Source of the DNA: JANMJD01 sp963828405 | GTDB taxonomy: Bacteria > Actinomycetota > Acidimicrobiia > Acidimicrobiales > Ilumatobacteraceae | Assembly: GCA_963828405.1 (NCBI GenBank) | Contig: CAWHEG010000027.1 | Span: forward strand, 9,289 to 73,288 | DNA length: 64,000 nt | Reading direction: 5' to 3' | Shown: piece by piece, positions 8,902-19,038 of the stretch | How the letters are laid out: the number at the start of each line of letters is the position of its first letter | Numbering within the stretch: position 1 is the stretch's first letter | The notes under the pieces: model-generated | Seen by the model: the letters and a program-made list of their open reading frames with translations, nothing else | The model's database searches: none | What the model was told of the DNA's origin: nothing | Translations under genes and position numbers: made by a program

Positions 8902-9345
8902 ATGACCACTGCAACCACCACCCCGTCCACACCCGCCACCGCCATGACCGGCGATCCGAAGATCGCCGCCGTGCAGCGCCTCTACGCCGCCTACGCCGCC
9001 CGCGACGTCGACGCCGTGCTCGCCGAGCTCGCCGACGACGTCGACTGGGCCGCCGAGGCTGCCAGCCGTTCCGTGCCCTGGTACGGGCACTACTCGGGCC
9101 GCCGGGAGGTCCCCCGGTTCTTCGAGGCGATCGGATCGTCGGTCGAGATCACCGAGTTCACCCTCGTCGGGTTCACGTCCAACGAGACCGACGTCGTCGC
9201 CACGATCCACTGGGCCTACACCGTGCGGGCCACCGGCAAGTCGACGGCGATGTACATGCAGCACTGGTGGCGGTTCGCCGACGGCGTGATCACCTGGTTC
9301 CGCGGTTCGGAGGACACCGAACAGTCCGCCGACGCCTTCCGCTGA
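8902..9345 (+). CDS. SnoaL-like (NTF2 fold) protein
   Basis: A 147-residue paralogue of the protein at 6602, with an extra Thr/Pro/Ala-rich N-terminus of about 15 residues. The fold signature KIAAVQRLYAAYAARDVDAV and the C-terminal HWWRFADGVITWFRGSEDTE are clear. It is transcribed away from the HD-GYP/LuxR gene across a short shared promoter gap, so that regulator may control it (inference). Its activity is unknown. Confidence 0.75.
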   Translation: MTTATTTPSTPATAMTGDPKIAAVQRLYAAYAARDVDAVLAELADDVDWAAEAASRSVPWYGHYSGRREVPRFFEAIGSSVEITEFTLVGFTSNETDVVATIHWAYTVRATGKSTAMYMQHWWRFADGVITWFRGSEDTEQSADAFR

Positions 9346-9430
9346 CCGGCGAACACCCGGCGAGAACCACCGGCGCCCGCCTCGAGGTGGTCGCTCGGCG
9401 GCTCCCGAGAACAAGGTTCGGTCCGTTGCC

Positions 9431-10601
9431 TCACCGGTCGAGAGGTTCGACCCGGGTGGCGACGTCGGTGGCGGCGATCGCCTCGATCCCCGAGGCGAGG
9501 GGGAACGAGTGTTGTCCGCCGTGGACGACGAAGGCCTGGTCGAGCCGCAACGTCTCGATCGCCGAGCGCAGTGAGCGGGTAACCGTGGGCGTCGCCGTAC
9601 GTTTGATCTCGAAGCCGATGCGCTGGGTGCCGTCGACGATCAGGAGGTCGAGCTCGGCCCCGGAATGGGTGGACCAGAAGTACCGCTGCTCCGGGCGGCA
9701 ACGGGTGAGAGCGACGATCTGCTGCAGGAGGAAGCCTTCCCATGACGCCCCGAGGATCGGATGCCGGTCGAGGGCGAGGCGATCGGGCAGGTCGAGCAGG
9801 GCATGGAGCAGTCCGCTGTCGGCGATGTACACCTTCGGCGCCTTCACCTGCCGCTTGCCGACGTTCTCGTGCCACGGTCGGAGCTGCTGGACCACGAGTG
9901 CGGAGGTCAACAGGTCGAGGTAGCGACGCACGGTCGAGTCGGCGACACCGAACGACGGATGAGAACCGGGCTCCGTTCCACACCTGGCCGTGGACATGGG
10001 CGAGCATGCGCCAGAAGCGGTCGTTCGTCGAAGCCGGCACCCGGCTGCCCAGCGTCGGCAGGTCGCGCTCGATGAATGTGCGGATGAAGTCGATGCGCCA
10101 GCGGAAGCTCGATGCGTCGTCGGGCGCCGTGAATGACCGCGGGAAGCCGCCGCGGCACCAGAGTCGTTCGAGGCTCGGTGCACCCGTTTCGTCGATGGTG
10201 AATGGCGGGAGGTCGTGGTAAGCGATCCGCCCGGCGAGTGTCTCGGAAGACTGGCGGAGGAGTTCGGGGGCGGCGCTCCCGAGGACCAGGAATCGCCGTT
10301 CGGGGTGGCGGTCGATCAACGATCTCAGCACCGCGAAGATCTCCGGTCGTCGTTGCACCTCGTCGAGGATCACCAGGCCGTCGAGTCGGCCGAGGGCGAG
10401 CTCGGGCTCGCTGAGGCGGGCGATGTCGCTGGGTGATTCGAGATCGAAGTGGTGGACATCGCCGGGCCAGGACCGCGCGAGTTGTCCGGCCAGGGTGGTC
10501 TTGCCGACCTGGCGGGCGCCGATCAGAGCGACGCACGGCACCGTCGCCATCAACCGCTCGATGCGGAGCAGGTGCTCCCGACGTTCGATCACCGGCAACA
10601 C
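9431..10601 (-). pseudogene. AAA ATPase with DUF4143 domain, frameshifted
   Basis: The gene starts at GTG 10601 and encodes an ATPase with Walker A GARQVGKTT (about residue 28), Walker B LVILDEVQ and the sensor LVLGSAAPELL. The frame holds through HVHGQVWNGARFSS. One extra base near 9956 then shifts it; in the neighbouring frame the protein resumes as SFGVADSTVRRYLDLL and runs through the DUF4143 part (VYIADSGLLHALLDLP, ELDLLIVDGTQRIGFEIKR) to a stop at 9431. The join is seamless, so the gene is either recently inactivated or intact with a sequence error. Family members are common accessory ATPases with a nuclease-like C-terminus and no settled role. A perfect palindrome lies just upstream. 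Confidence 0.7.
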
Positions 10602-10615
10602 GTTAGACCATCGAG

Positions 10616-10652
10616 CATTGAAATATCAGCGGCAGCCGCTGATATTTCAATG
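10616..10652. repeat. Perfect 37-bp palindrome upstream of the DUF4143 ATPase
   Basis: Arms of 18 bp, CATTGAAATATCAGCGGC and its exact reverse complement, flank a single central A. The element is notably AT-rich for this DNA and sits 15 bases upstream of the ATPase start. Its position suggests an operator for autoregulation or a cruciform-forming site. Confidence 0.7.
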
Positions 10653-10710
10653 TTGTCCGGAGCTCTGAGTCGGTCCGACGACGGGACTCGCAGCCAATGT
10701 TGTCCGAGCT
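10648..10710. repeat. Short direct repeat
   Basis: CAATGTTGTCCGGAGCT at 10648-10664 recurs as CAATGTTGTCCGAGCT at 10695-10710, one base shorter, 47 bases downstream. The first copy overlaps the right end of the 37-bp palindrome. The remaining gap up to 10800 shows no gene. Confidence 0.6.
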
Positions 10711-10799
10711 GCGGGGTGATCTCGATGAGGGCGCGCCGGGACTCTGCCTGACCGCCAGCCAACGGTGGCAGGCGAACGACTCACGAAGGTGTCGGAGTT

Positions 10800-11366
10800 C
10801 TACCCGCCCGGTCGCCTGCGGTAGTGGAGGTGGACGACTCCGCCGGCGAACCGTCGTTGGCCGATCAGTTCGAGGTCGACCCGCACGTCGTGGGGGAGTC
10901 CCGGTTTGCCGCCACCGACGATGATCGGGCAGACGAAGAGGTGGACCTCGTCGACCAGGCCGGCACGGAACGCGTGTTGCGCCAGGTCGGGACCGCTGAC
11001 GCTGATGTCGGCGTCGCTGCGCTCCTTCATGCGACGGACCGTCGCGGGGTCGAAGTCGCGTTCGAGGCGGGTGCGCGGCGTGGACACGGTGTCCAGCGTG
11101 CGGGAGTAGACGACCTTGTCGAGGGTCCGCCACACCTCGGCGAAGTGCGCCTCCTCCGCCGACAGGCCGGGTTCGTCGCCGACGGTCTGCCAGACGGCCA
11201 TCGTCTCGTACATCCGCCGCCCGTAGAGCTGCGTGCCGACGGTCTGTTCGAGTTCGTTGGCGGCCCGGTGCACCTCGGCGTCGGGCACCGCCCAGTCGAA
11301 GCGACCGTCACGATCCTCGATGTAGCCGTCCAGCGATGTGATCGCCGCGTAGATGAGCTTGCCCAT
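10800..11366 (-). CDS. Dihydrofolate reductase-like (RibD C-terminal domain) protein
   Basis: A 188-residue protein of the RibD-C/DHFR-like superfamily that binds NADPH: MGKLIYAAITSLDGYIED at the start, LYGRRMYETMAVW in the middle, then ADISVSGPDLAQHAFRAGLVDE and HLFVCPIIVGGGKP. These stand-alone homologues (YyaP/YwjB-like) have no established substrate and are distinct from FolA. Start 11366 is chosen for GGCGGAG 6 bases upstream. The gene lies 16 bases after the methyltransferase stop, so the two are probably co-transcribed. Confidence 0.8.
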   Translation of the reverse strand: MGKLIYAAITSLDGYIEDRDGRFDWAVPDAEVHRAANELEQTVGTQLYGRRMYETMAVWQTVGDEPGLSAEEAHFAEVWRTLDKVVYSRTLDTVSTPRTRLERDFDPATVRRMKERSDADISVSGPDLAQHAFRAGLVDEVHLFVCPIIVGGGKPGLPHDVRVDLELIGQRRFAGGVVHLHYRRRPGG

Positions 11367-11382
11367 GATGTCTCCGCCGACC

Positions 11383-12105
11383 TCACCGACCGGTCGTCGG
11401 CGCACCCTTGGCGGTGACACCGATGGCCGGTCGGTCGGCGATGCGACGGTTCGAGGCGTCGACGTCGGTGAGCCCGGCGGCCCGCAGGAGGCGGCCCATC
11501 TCGTCGGCGTCGATCATCGTGAAGCCGTGCCGGTCGTGGTGCTGATCGGTTCCGAATCGTCGATGCTCGGGATGCGACGGGTCGGTGAACACCTCGTCGA
11601 CGAGCAGGATCCGGCCGTCGGGTCGCAGCACACGGGCGATCTCGGCGACGGCGCGCTCGACGTCGACCCAGTGGTGCATCGAGTTCACCGCCCAGACCGC
11701 ATCGACGCTGCGAGCGTCGACCGGGATGCGCTCCGCGGCACCGTCGACCACCTCGATGTTGGCGCGGTGACGGCCGAACATGCGCCGCGTGCGCAGCACC
11801 CGGCGCACGAACGGCGTGGGCTCGACGGCGATCACATGGGCGCCGGCCGCCGCGGCGCGCATCGCGCCAGCGCCCATCCCGGCACCGATGTCGACCACCC
11901 GTTCCCCCGGTTTCGGATCGACCAGGCCGACGACGGCGGTGTTGATCGCCGATCGCCACATCTGCGGGAACCAGTGGAGGTAGCGCAGCGCACCCCTGAT
12001 CCCCTGATCGTGCTCGTGCCCGTGATGGCGGTGGTCATCCCCGTGCGGGTGACCGCCGCCCTGAGGTTGTTCACCGTGGACGTGCTCGGTGTTCCCGTTC
12101 GTCAT
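11383..12105 (-). CDS. Class I SAM-dependent methyltransferase with His-rich N-terminus
   Basis: A 240-residue Rossmann-fold methyltransferase. Motif I is VVDIGAGMGAGAMRAA, the acidic SAM-ribose contact is VIAVEPTP, and the later motifs are VDAVWAVNSMHHW and VLRPDGRILLVDE. The first 35 residues carry nine histidines (for example HGDDHRHHGHEHDQ), which suggests metal binding. Start 12105 is the first ATG after an upstream region with no similarity; the Shine-Dalgarno is weak. The substrate is unknown. It is the first gene of a probable two-gene unit with the reductase. Confidence 0.75.
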   Translation of the reverse strand: MTNGNTEHVHGEQPQGGGHPHGDDHRHHGHEHDQGIRGALRYLHWFPQMWRSAINTAVVGLVDPKPGERVVDIGAGMGAGAMRAAAAGAHVIAVEPTPFVRRVLRTRRMFGRHRANIEVVDGAAERIPVDARSVDAVWAVNSMHHWVDVERAVAEIARVLRPDGRILLVDEVFTDPSHPEHRRFGTDQHHDRHGFTMIDADEMGRLLRAAGLTDVDASNRRIADRPAIGVTAKGAPTTGR

Positions 12106-12142
12106 TCGATCATCATCGCATCCCGTCGGAGCTGACGCTCTG

Positions 12143-12400
12143 ATGAGTCCCCGGGGTGTCGCCAAGCACGAGCTCGAGGACCTGTGGGTACAGATCGATG
12201 CGATCGTGGTCAGTGCTCCGGTGATCCGCTCGGCTGGACACCTCGCCGAACACGACCGGTTACGCGGCTACGACGCCGTTCATCTTGCCGCAGCGCTGTC
12301 GGCGGGTGCGACGGTGTTCGCCACCGCCGACGACCGTCTGCTCGACGCGGCCCGGCGCCACGGGATGGGTGTCGCCAACCCGCTCGAACTCCCGAACTGA
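12143..12400 (+). pseudogene. 3' fragment of a PIN-domain (VapC-like) toxin gene
   Basis: An 85-codon frame whose second half is the conserved C-terminal part of a PIN ribonuclease: LRGYDAVHLAAALSAG followed by VFATADDRLLDAARRHGM, which supplies the later acidic residues. The N-terminal half with the first catalytic aspartate is absent, and the DNA where it should lie encodes the methyltransferase start on the other strand. No antitoxin is adjacent. It reads as a toxin-antitoxin remnant. It occupies most of the 353-base gap between the methyltransferase and the amidotransferase; the rest shows nothing recognisable. Confidence 0.6.
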
Positions 12401-12458
12401 GTCGGAGAGCTCTGCCAATCCGGCCCGAAGTGCGCCTGCGTCATTCGTCGCCGACGGT

Positions 12459-14375
12459 TCACAGCCCGATCGACGTCGCCCAGGCGGCGAGCATCACCAG
12501 GTCCCACACGAGGTAGGGCTGGTCGGTGTTCGGCGCCCGCTGCGCCTCCGCCCACGCCGCCATCACCGGCCGCATGTCGAGGCCCATGCCGGTCAGGGTC
12601 GGCGAGTGCAGGTGCTCGTCGACCCACGTCCGCAGCGGGCCGGCCATCCACAGCCCGAGGGGAATGCCGAAGCCGGCCTTCGGCCGTTCCCACATCTCGC
12701 GTGGCACGTGGCGGGCGAGCACGTCACGCAGCGGTGCCTTGGTCACGCCGTCGCGGATCCGCTGGCCGATCGGGATGCGGTAGGCGAGCTCGAACACGTC
12801 GCGCCCGAGGAACGGGGCGCGCACCTCGAGGCTCGGGTACATCGACGCCCGATCGACCTTCGTCAGGATCTCGTCGGGCAGGTACTCGGCGAGGTCGGCG
12901 ACGAGCAGCGCCTCCTGCACGCCGAGGCGCGGGTTCCAGCCGGGCGGCAGCCACGGTGGCAGATCGAGGCCGGTGATCCCGCCCGGGCTCAGCCAGTGGC
13001 CGACGGCGCGCCGGCGCAGCTCCATCAACGAGGCGGCATCGGTCATCCGGGTCAGCTTGGCCAGCTTGATCTCCAGGATGCGCTGGTCGCGCAGGCCGGG
13101 CACGAAGCCCGCCGCCCTGGCCAGCATCCGCGGCGACACGCCGCCGACCACGCGGCCGGCCACCCGCCGGGCGCGCAGCGGCACCCGATCGAGCCGCGAC
13201 CACACCTTGGGCAGCCACACGTGGCGGTTGTAGCCGCCGAACATCTCGTCGCCGCCGTCGCCGCCCAACGCCACGGTCACCGAGCGCCGCGCCAACTCCG
13301 ACACCAGCAGGGTCGGCAGCTGCGACGAGTCGGCGAACGGCTCGTCGTAGGCGGCGATCACCCGCTCGATCGCCGCCATCGCCTCGGGCGGCTTGACGAT
13401 CAGCTCGGTGTGCTCGGTGCCCAGATGGGCGGCGACCTGGCGGGCCCAGGCCGACTCGTCGAACCCGGCCTCGTCGAGCCCGATGGTGAACGTCCTCACC
13501 GGATGACTCGAGCGGCTCTGCGCCAGGGCGGTGACGAGCGTCGAGTCGATCCCGCCGGAGAGGAACACCCCGACGGGTACGTCGGCGCACAGCTGGGCCT
13601 CGATCGTGTCGCCGAGGACCCGCTCGACCCGGTCGGCGATCGCCCGCGGAGACTCGAGGATCGGGTCGCCGCCCAGCCGCTCCGCCTCGACCCACGGATC
13701 GAAGTAGCGCACGTCGGTCCGCCGGCCGGCGGCGTCGAAGGTGGTGATCGCACCGGGCATCACCTTGCGCACATCGCGGTAGATGGTCAGCGGCGCCGGG
13801 ATCATCCGGAACTCGAGGAACCGGTGGACCGCCTCGGGATCGACCTCGAAGGCTCCCAGCCCCGGCTGGCCCAGCGCCCGCAGGTCCGAGGCGAACGAGA
13901 CCACCCCGTTGCGCCGGCAGAAGACGAGCGGCTTCTCGCCGAAGCGGTCGCGGGCGAGGTGCAGCTCACGCCTGGAGGCGTCCCAGGCGGCGAAGGCGAA
14001 CATCCCGTCGAGGAGCTGCAGCGTCCGCTCGACCCCGAGCAGGTCGATCAGCTCGACGAGCACCTCGGTGTCGCTGCCCCCGCGGAACGGGTGGGCCCCG
14101 AGGCGGGAGTGCAACGAACGGTGGTTGTAGATCTCGCCGTTGAACACGATCGTCCAGCGGCCCGAACGACTGGTCATCGGCTGGGCGCCCGCCTCGCTCA
14201 GCTCGACCACCGACAGCCGCCGGTGCCCGAGCACGATCCCATCGTGGCCGGCCCACATCCGTGACAGGTCGGGCCCCCGCCGGGCCATCGCCTCGCTCAT
14301 CCCGGCCACGGCGACCTCGCGGGCCTGCTCGGACATCCGCCCGCCGGGATCCCAGACGCCGCCGATCCCACACAT
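12459..14375 (-). CDS. asnB: Asparagine synthase (glutamine-hydrolysing)-like amidotransferase
   Basis: A 638-residue enzyme with a class II glutaminase domain (catalytic Cys2 in MCGIGGVWD; FNGEIYNHRSL near 78; GSDTEVLVEL near 100) and a PP-loop synthetase domain with SGGIDS at residues 273-278 and LGGDGGDEMFGGYNRH. Family chemistry is ATP-dependent amide transfer from glutamine to a carboxylate. In polysaccharide loci such genes often amidate a uronic acid rather than make free asparagine (inference, supported by the nucleotide-sugar dehydrogenase in this locus). The start overlaps the glycosyltransferase stop as TGATG. It is the last gene of a three-gene operon. Confidence 0.85.
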   Translation of the reverse strand: MCGIGGVWDPGGRMSEQAREVAVAGMSEAMARRGPDLSRMWAGHDGIVLGHRRLSVVELSEAGAQPMTSRSGRWTIVFNGEIYNHRSLHSRLGAHPFRGGSDTEVLVELIDLLGVERTLQLLDGMFAFAAWDASRRELHLARDRFGEKPLVFCRRNGVVSFASDLRALGQPGLGAFEVDPEAVHRFLEFRMIPAPLTIYRDVRKVMPGAITTFDAAGRRTDVRYFDPWVEAERLGGDPILESPRAIADRVERVLGDTIEAQLCADVPVGVFLSGGIDSTLVTALAQSRSSHPVRTFTIGLDEAGFDESAWARQVAAHLGTEHTELIVKPPEAMAAIERVIAAYDEPFADSSQLPTLLVSELARRSVTVALGGDGGDEMFGGYNRHVWLPKVWSRLDRVPLRARRVAGRVVGGVSPRMLARAAGFVPGLRDQRILEIKLAKLTRMTDAASLMELRRRAVGHWLSPGGITGLDLPPWLPPGWNPRLGVQEALLVADLAEYLPDEILTKVDRASMYPSLEVRAPFLGRDVFELAYRIPIGQRIRDGVTKAPLRDVLARHVPREMWERPKAGFGIPLGLWMAGPLRTWVDEHLHSPTLTGMGLDMRPVMAAWAEAQRAPNTDQPYLVWDLVMLAAWATSIGL

Positions 14376-15469
14376 CAGCGCAGACCCTCGTAGATCGCCT
14401 CGATGCGGCTCACAGCCCGCCGGGCGTCGAAGCGGGAGGCCCGGGCCCGTGCGTTGACCGTGTACGCGGCCCGGGTCGCGGGAGCGTCGGCGAGGGCGAC
14501 GATCGCCGCCGCCAGCCGGTCGGGCGCGCCGGCCGGCACGAGATCGCCGCACGGGTCGGCCCCGCCGACGGCCTCGCCGAGGCCGCCGACGTCGGTGGCC
14601 ACGACCGGGATCCCGGCGTCGAGCGCCTCCATGATCGCCACCGGCAACCCCTCGTGGTGCGACGAGAGGCAGAAGATGTCGGCGGCGGCGAGCAGGCGCC
14701 GGGCGTCGGGCCGGTAGCCGAGGAAGCGGACGTGGTCGCCGAGCCCGCGTCGGGCGATCGCCGCGGTGAACTCGGCCTCGAGCGGCCCCTGGCCGATCCA
14801 CACGAACCGGACGCCGGGCTCGGCGGCGACCACCCGCTCGGCGGCGGCCAGCAGGTCGAGGGGGGCCTTCTCGACCCGCAGGTTGGCGACCGTCATCACC
14901 ACCACGTCGGACGCGTCGAACCCCAGCTCGCCGCGCACGTCCGCCCGCTCCTGCGCCGACGGCGCACCGGCCAACTCGATCCCGTGATGGAGCACCTCGG
15001 ACGGGCAGCCGCGGTTCCACCACACCGAGGCGCGGACGCCCTCGGAGACGAAGATCCGGTGGGCGTCGAGCGGCGAGGTGACGGCGTTGGCCAGGCGGGT
15101 CGCCAGGCGGTACTGGGCCCAGCGGTTGTGCTCGGTGTAGACGACCGGTGACCGCGTGGCGATCGCCACCAGCCGGACCAGTGGCGCCAGCGACGGCGAG
15201 TGGACGTGCACCACCCGACCCCGCCGTTGCCACAGCAGCCGGCACAGCCGCAGGTAGCCGACGCCGCGCGGCCCGCCGCGGCCGAGGTCGTGGACCGTCG
15301 CCCCGGCCTCGGCGAAGGCGGGCGCCAGATGGGCGCGGTCGGGGCGCACGAAGCCGATCTCGGCGCCGCGGCCGGCCTCACGGGCGAGGCGGGCCTGGGT
15401 GAGCAGCAGGTGCTCGGCTCCTCCGGGGCCGAGGCCCTTGACCAACCACAGCACCTCCGGGCGACTCAT
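14375..15469 (-). CDS. Glycosyltransferase family 4 (GT-B)
   Basis: A 364-residue GT-B glycosyltransferase that would extend the polysaccharide repeat unit in the cytoplasm. The N-terminal domain has GLGPGGAEHLLL. The C-terminal domain has VANLRVEKAPLDLL, FLGYRPDARRLLAAADIF and the retaining-enzyme E-x7-E region SSHHEGLPVAIMEALDAG. The start overlaps the stop of the membrane protein by 4 bases (ATGA). Donor and acceptor sugars cannot be told. Confidence 0.85.
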   Translation of the reverse strand: MSRPEVLWLVKGLGPGGAEHLLLTQARLAREAGRGAEIGFVRPDRAHLAPAFAEAGATVHDLGRGGPRGVGYLRLCRLLWQRRGRVVHVHSPSLAPLVRLVAIATRSPVVYTEHNRWAQYRLATRLANAVTSPLDAHRIFVSEGVRASVWWNRGCPSEVLHHGIELAGAPSAQERADVRGELGFDASDVVVMTVANLRVEKAPLDLLAAAERVVAAEPGVRFVWIGQGPLEAEFTAAIARRGLGDHVRFLGYRPDARRLLAAADIFCLSSHHEGLPVAIMEALDAGIPVVATDVGGLGEAVGGADPCGDLVPAGAPDRLAAAIVALADAPATRAAYTVNARARASRFDARRAVSRIEAIYEGLR

Positions 15470-16788
15470 CCCGGGCGGCCGAGGCGCGGCCGGCCCGCCG
15501 GCCGGCCGGCCCGCCGGTCGGCCACGAGCGCCATCCACGGCTTGTCGTCGGTCGCCGTGTCCAGCGATGCGCGGGCCGGTTCCTCGGGCGCGGGCGGATC
15601 GGCCGGGCGGACGGCGAGCAGGACGAAGAACAACGGCAGCAGCTGGGTGCGCTGGCGGGCGAGGATGCCGAAGTTGGCGATGTAGCTGAACGGGATGACG
15701 AAGGCCAGCGTGTAGGCCATGGCGAAGCGGATGTGGACCTCGCTGTTGAACAGGCGCAGGGCGTTGCGCAGCCGGTCGCGGCTCTTGACGGCGATCACCA
15801 GCAGGATCATCGATTCCAGCGCGCCGACCAGTTGTTGCGGCGAACGGGTGTCGAGCAGCGGCAAGGGCCGGAACAACACGGTGACGATGCCGAACGGCAG
15901 CATCAGCGGCGTGGTCACCGCCGCCGGGGCGAACTGCGAACCGCCCTGCGCCGTCTGGCCGGTCGTCCGCTCGAGCACCGAGCTGATCGACTTGCCGGCC
16001 GTTCCGTCCTCGTTGGTCCCCGTGCCGAAGGTCGAGCTGAGGGTGTTCGAGGCGAAGGTGAGCACACCGACGGCGATCGCCACCATCAGGATCGTCCGGC
16101 CGAGCCCGCCGCCGCGCCGCGGCCAGACCTGGGCGACGACGAAGGCGACGGCGGCGATGGCCACCAGGTGCCCGCGGATCGCCGCCGCCCCGTACATCCC
16201 CCCGACCAGGCAGGCCATCCCGAGCGGGTTGCCCAGCCGCTTGCCGAGGAGCGCCGCGCCGTACGTCGTCAGGCCGAGCATCATCAGCATCCAGGCGTCC
16301 TTGCCCAGGCTGGAAGGCCAGTAGATCAGCGTCGGCACGCAGAACAGCAGCAGGGCGTAGCGGGTGGCGTCGATGCTCGGGAAGGCGATCACCGCGGCCT
16401 TGTAGAACAGCACCGTGCCCAACCAGCCGAACAGGGTGAACACGAAGAAGCCGGCGGTGATGTTGGTGCCGACGAACTGGTAGACGACGGCGAGGATCCT
16501 GATCAGCGCCTCGGAGTCCTTGCCCTGGGGTGCCCAGCCGACGAAGATCGGGTCGATCCCCTCCCGCTTGGCCTGGAGCAGGAACGTGGCCTGGGTGTTG
16601 TAGAACTCGCTGTCGGCCACCCCGCCGTAGACGGCGCCGATGACCAGGCGCCGGGCGAGCATCCCGACGACGTGGAGCATCAGGCCGCGGCGGATGATCC
16701 GCTGGATCCGCGGCGACGGGTCGACGCGCTCGGCCACGACGAGGGCCACGGCGTAGAGCAGCCCGACCGTGATCGCGAAGCGGATCAC
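15466..16788 (-). CDS. Multi-pass membrane protein, probable polysaccharide polymerase (Wzy-like)
   Basis: A 440-residue protein with about ten hydrophobic segments, starting at GTG 16788 and heading an operon with a GT4 enzyme and the amidotransferase. A soluble-looking loop (EFYNTQATFLLQAKREGIDP) near residue 60 resembles loops of EpsG/Wzy-like proteins, and the tail is basic and Pro/Gly/Arg-rich. It lacks the HND-type motif of the ligase-like proteins at 23776 and 31988. The polymerase role is inferred from topology and context. Confidence 0.5.
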   Translation of the reverse strand: MIRFAITVGLLYAVALVVAERVDPSPRIQRIIRRGLMLHVVGMLARRLVIGAVYGGVADSEFYNTQATFLLQAKREGIDPIFVGWAPQGKDSEALIRILAVVYQFVGTNITAGFFVFTLFGWLGTVLFYKAAVIAFPSIDATRYALLLFCVPTLIYWPSSLGKDAWMLMMLGLTTYGAALLGKRLGNPLGMACLVGGMYGAAAIRGHLVAIAAVAFVVAQVWPRRGGGLGRTILMVAIAVGVLTFASNTLSSTFGTGTNEDGTAGKSISSVLERTTGQTAQGGSQFAPAAVTTPLMLPFGIVTVLFRPLPLLDTRSPQQLVGALESMILLVIAVKSRDRLRNALRLFNSEVHIRFAMAYTLAFVIPFSYIANFGILARQRTQLLPLFFVLLAVRPADPPAPEEPARASLDTATDDKPWMALVADRRAGRPAGRPRLGRPG

Positions 16789-16951
16789 CGCCGCGCTCCG
16801 TTCGACCGGGCGCGCCCATCGACGTCGGGCAGCGATCGCCTCGGCGCCGGGGACGGGTCCAAGCCTGCCAAGGTACTGGAGGACGTCGCCTGCCTACCGG
16901 TCACCACCAGGTCGTGGTTCATGCGGGCCCGTGGACCGGGTCGGCCGATCC

Positions 16952-18084
<1,133 letters not shown>

Positions 18085-18088
<4 letters not shown>

Positions 18089-18840
18089 GAGGCGGAGCGC
18101 TCGAGCTCGACGGCGAGCAGCTCCAGCCCGGAAGCCCTGCCGACCGGAACGGCCGGGACCGCGTCGTCCGTCGTGGTCATCCGGCCATCGACGGGTGGGC
18201 GATGTGCGGTTGGACGCTGCGCACGCGTGCGCTTGACCGTGCCGTGGAACACGGGCATCGTGGTGTGCTCGCCGTGGGAGATGCCGGTCCGGCCGAGCAC
18301 GACCTTGACCGTGTCGAGCAGGATCCGCGCCTCCATCCGCCAGGTCCAGCGCTCGACATAGGTCACATCGTAGGCGAACCGCTTCTGCCACGACATCGCG
18401 TTGCGCCCCTGCGTCTGGGCCAGGCCGGTCAGGCCGGGTCGCATCTTCAATCGCCGGGACTCGTAGCTGCTGTAGCGCTCGACGTACTCGATCGGCAGCG
18501 GCCGGGGCCCGACCAGGCTCATGTCGCCGCGCAGGATGTTGACGAACTGGGGGAGCTCGTCGAGGCTCGTCGCCCGGATGAAGCGGCCGAGCCTCGTCAT
18601 CCGCTGCTCGTCGGGGAGCAACGTGCCGTCGGCGTCGGTGGCATGCGTCATCGTGCGGAACTTGTAGAGCGAGAACGAGCGCGAATGCCGCCCGGCGCGG
18701 GTCGAAGCGTGCAGGACAGGGCGTCCCTGGACGATCAGGCAGGCCAGCGTGATCAGCAGCAGGACCGGGATCAGCACGACCAGGCCGATCACCGAGACGG
18801 CCAGGTCGATCGTTCGTTTCAGCAACCGCCGAGCCACCAT
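18085..18840 (-). CDS. Undecaprenyl-phosphate phosphoglycosyl transferase (PglC/WcaJ family)
   Basis: A 251-residue initiating sugar transferase with one N-terminal membrane helix (about residues 11-32) and the conserved core FSLYKFRTMTHATD, RFIRATSLDELPQ and LRGDMSLVGPRPLP, where the Asp-Glu pair is catalytic in the monotopic family. It transfers a sugar phosphate to undecaprenyl phosphate, starting the repeat unit. Start 18840 follows GAGGCGG. The C-terminus carries an extra tail of about 50 residues. First gene of a two-gene operon with the PglE-like aminotransferase. Confidence 0.88.
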
Positions 18841-18926
18841 GTTCCGCCTCTTTCCGCCACGCATCGACCACTCTCCACAGTCACGATGACGGTAGCGCGC
18901 GCGACCGGATCAGCGAAGAGAGTCGA

Positions 18927-18938
18927 CCGGACCATTTC
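18927..18938. promoter_or_regulatory. Copy of intergenic motif CCGGACCATTTC
   Basis: An exact 12-bp match in the 198-base divergent gap between the PglC-type gene and the first Wzc-type gene. Near-copies occur at 23669, 31859, 31920, 37195, 39032, 48182 and 48208. Candidate regulator site; no protein is assigned. Confidence 0.5.
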
Positions 18939-19038
18939 GGCGGGCCCGACCCGACCGGACCACCGAGCGGGGGCGGCGTAGGCTGCGCAGGCGGGAGCCG
19001 CTCGGTTCGACGGCCACCCCCGGACCCTAGGACTGCCC

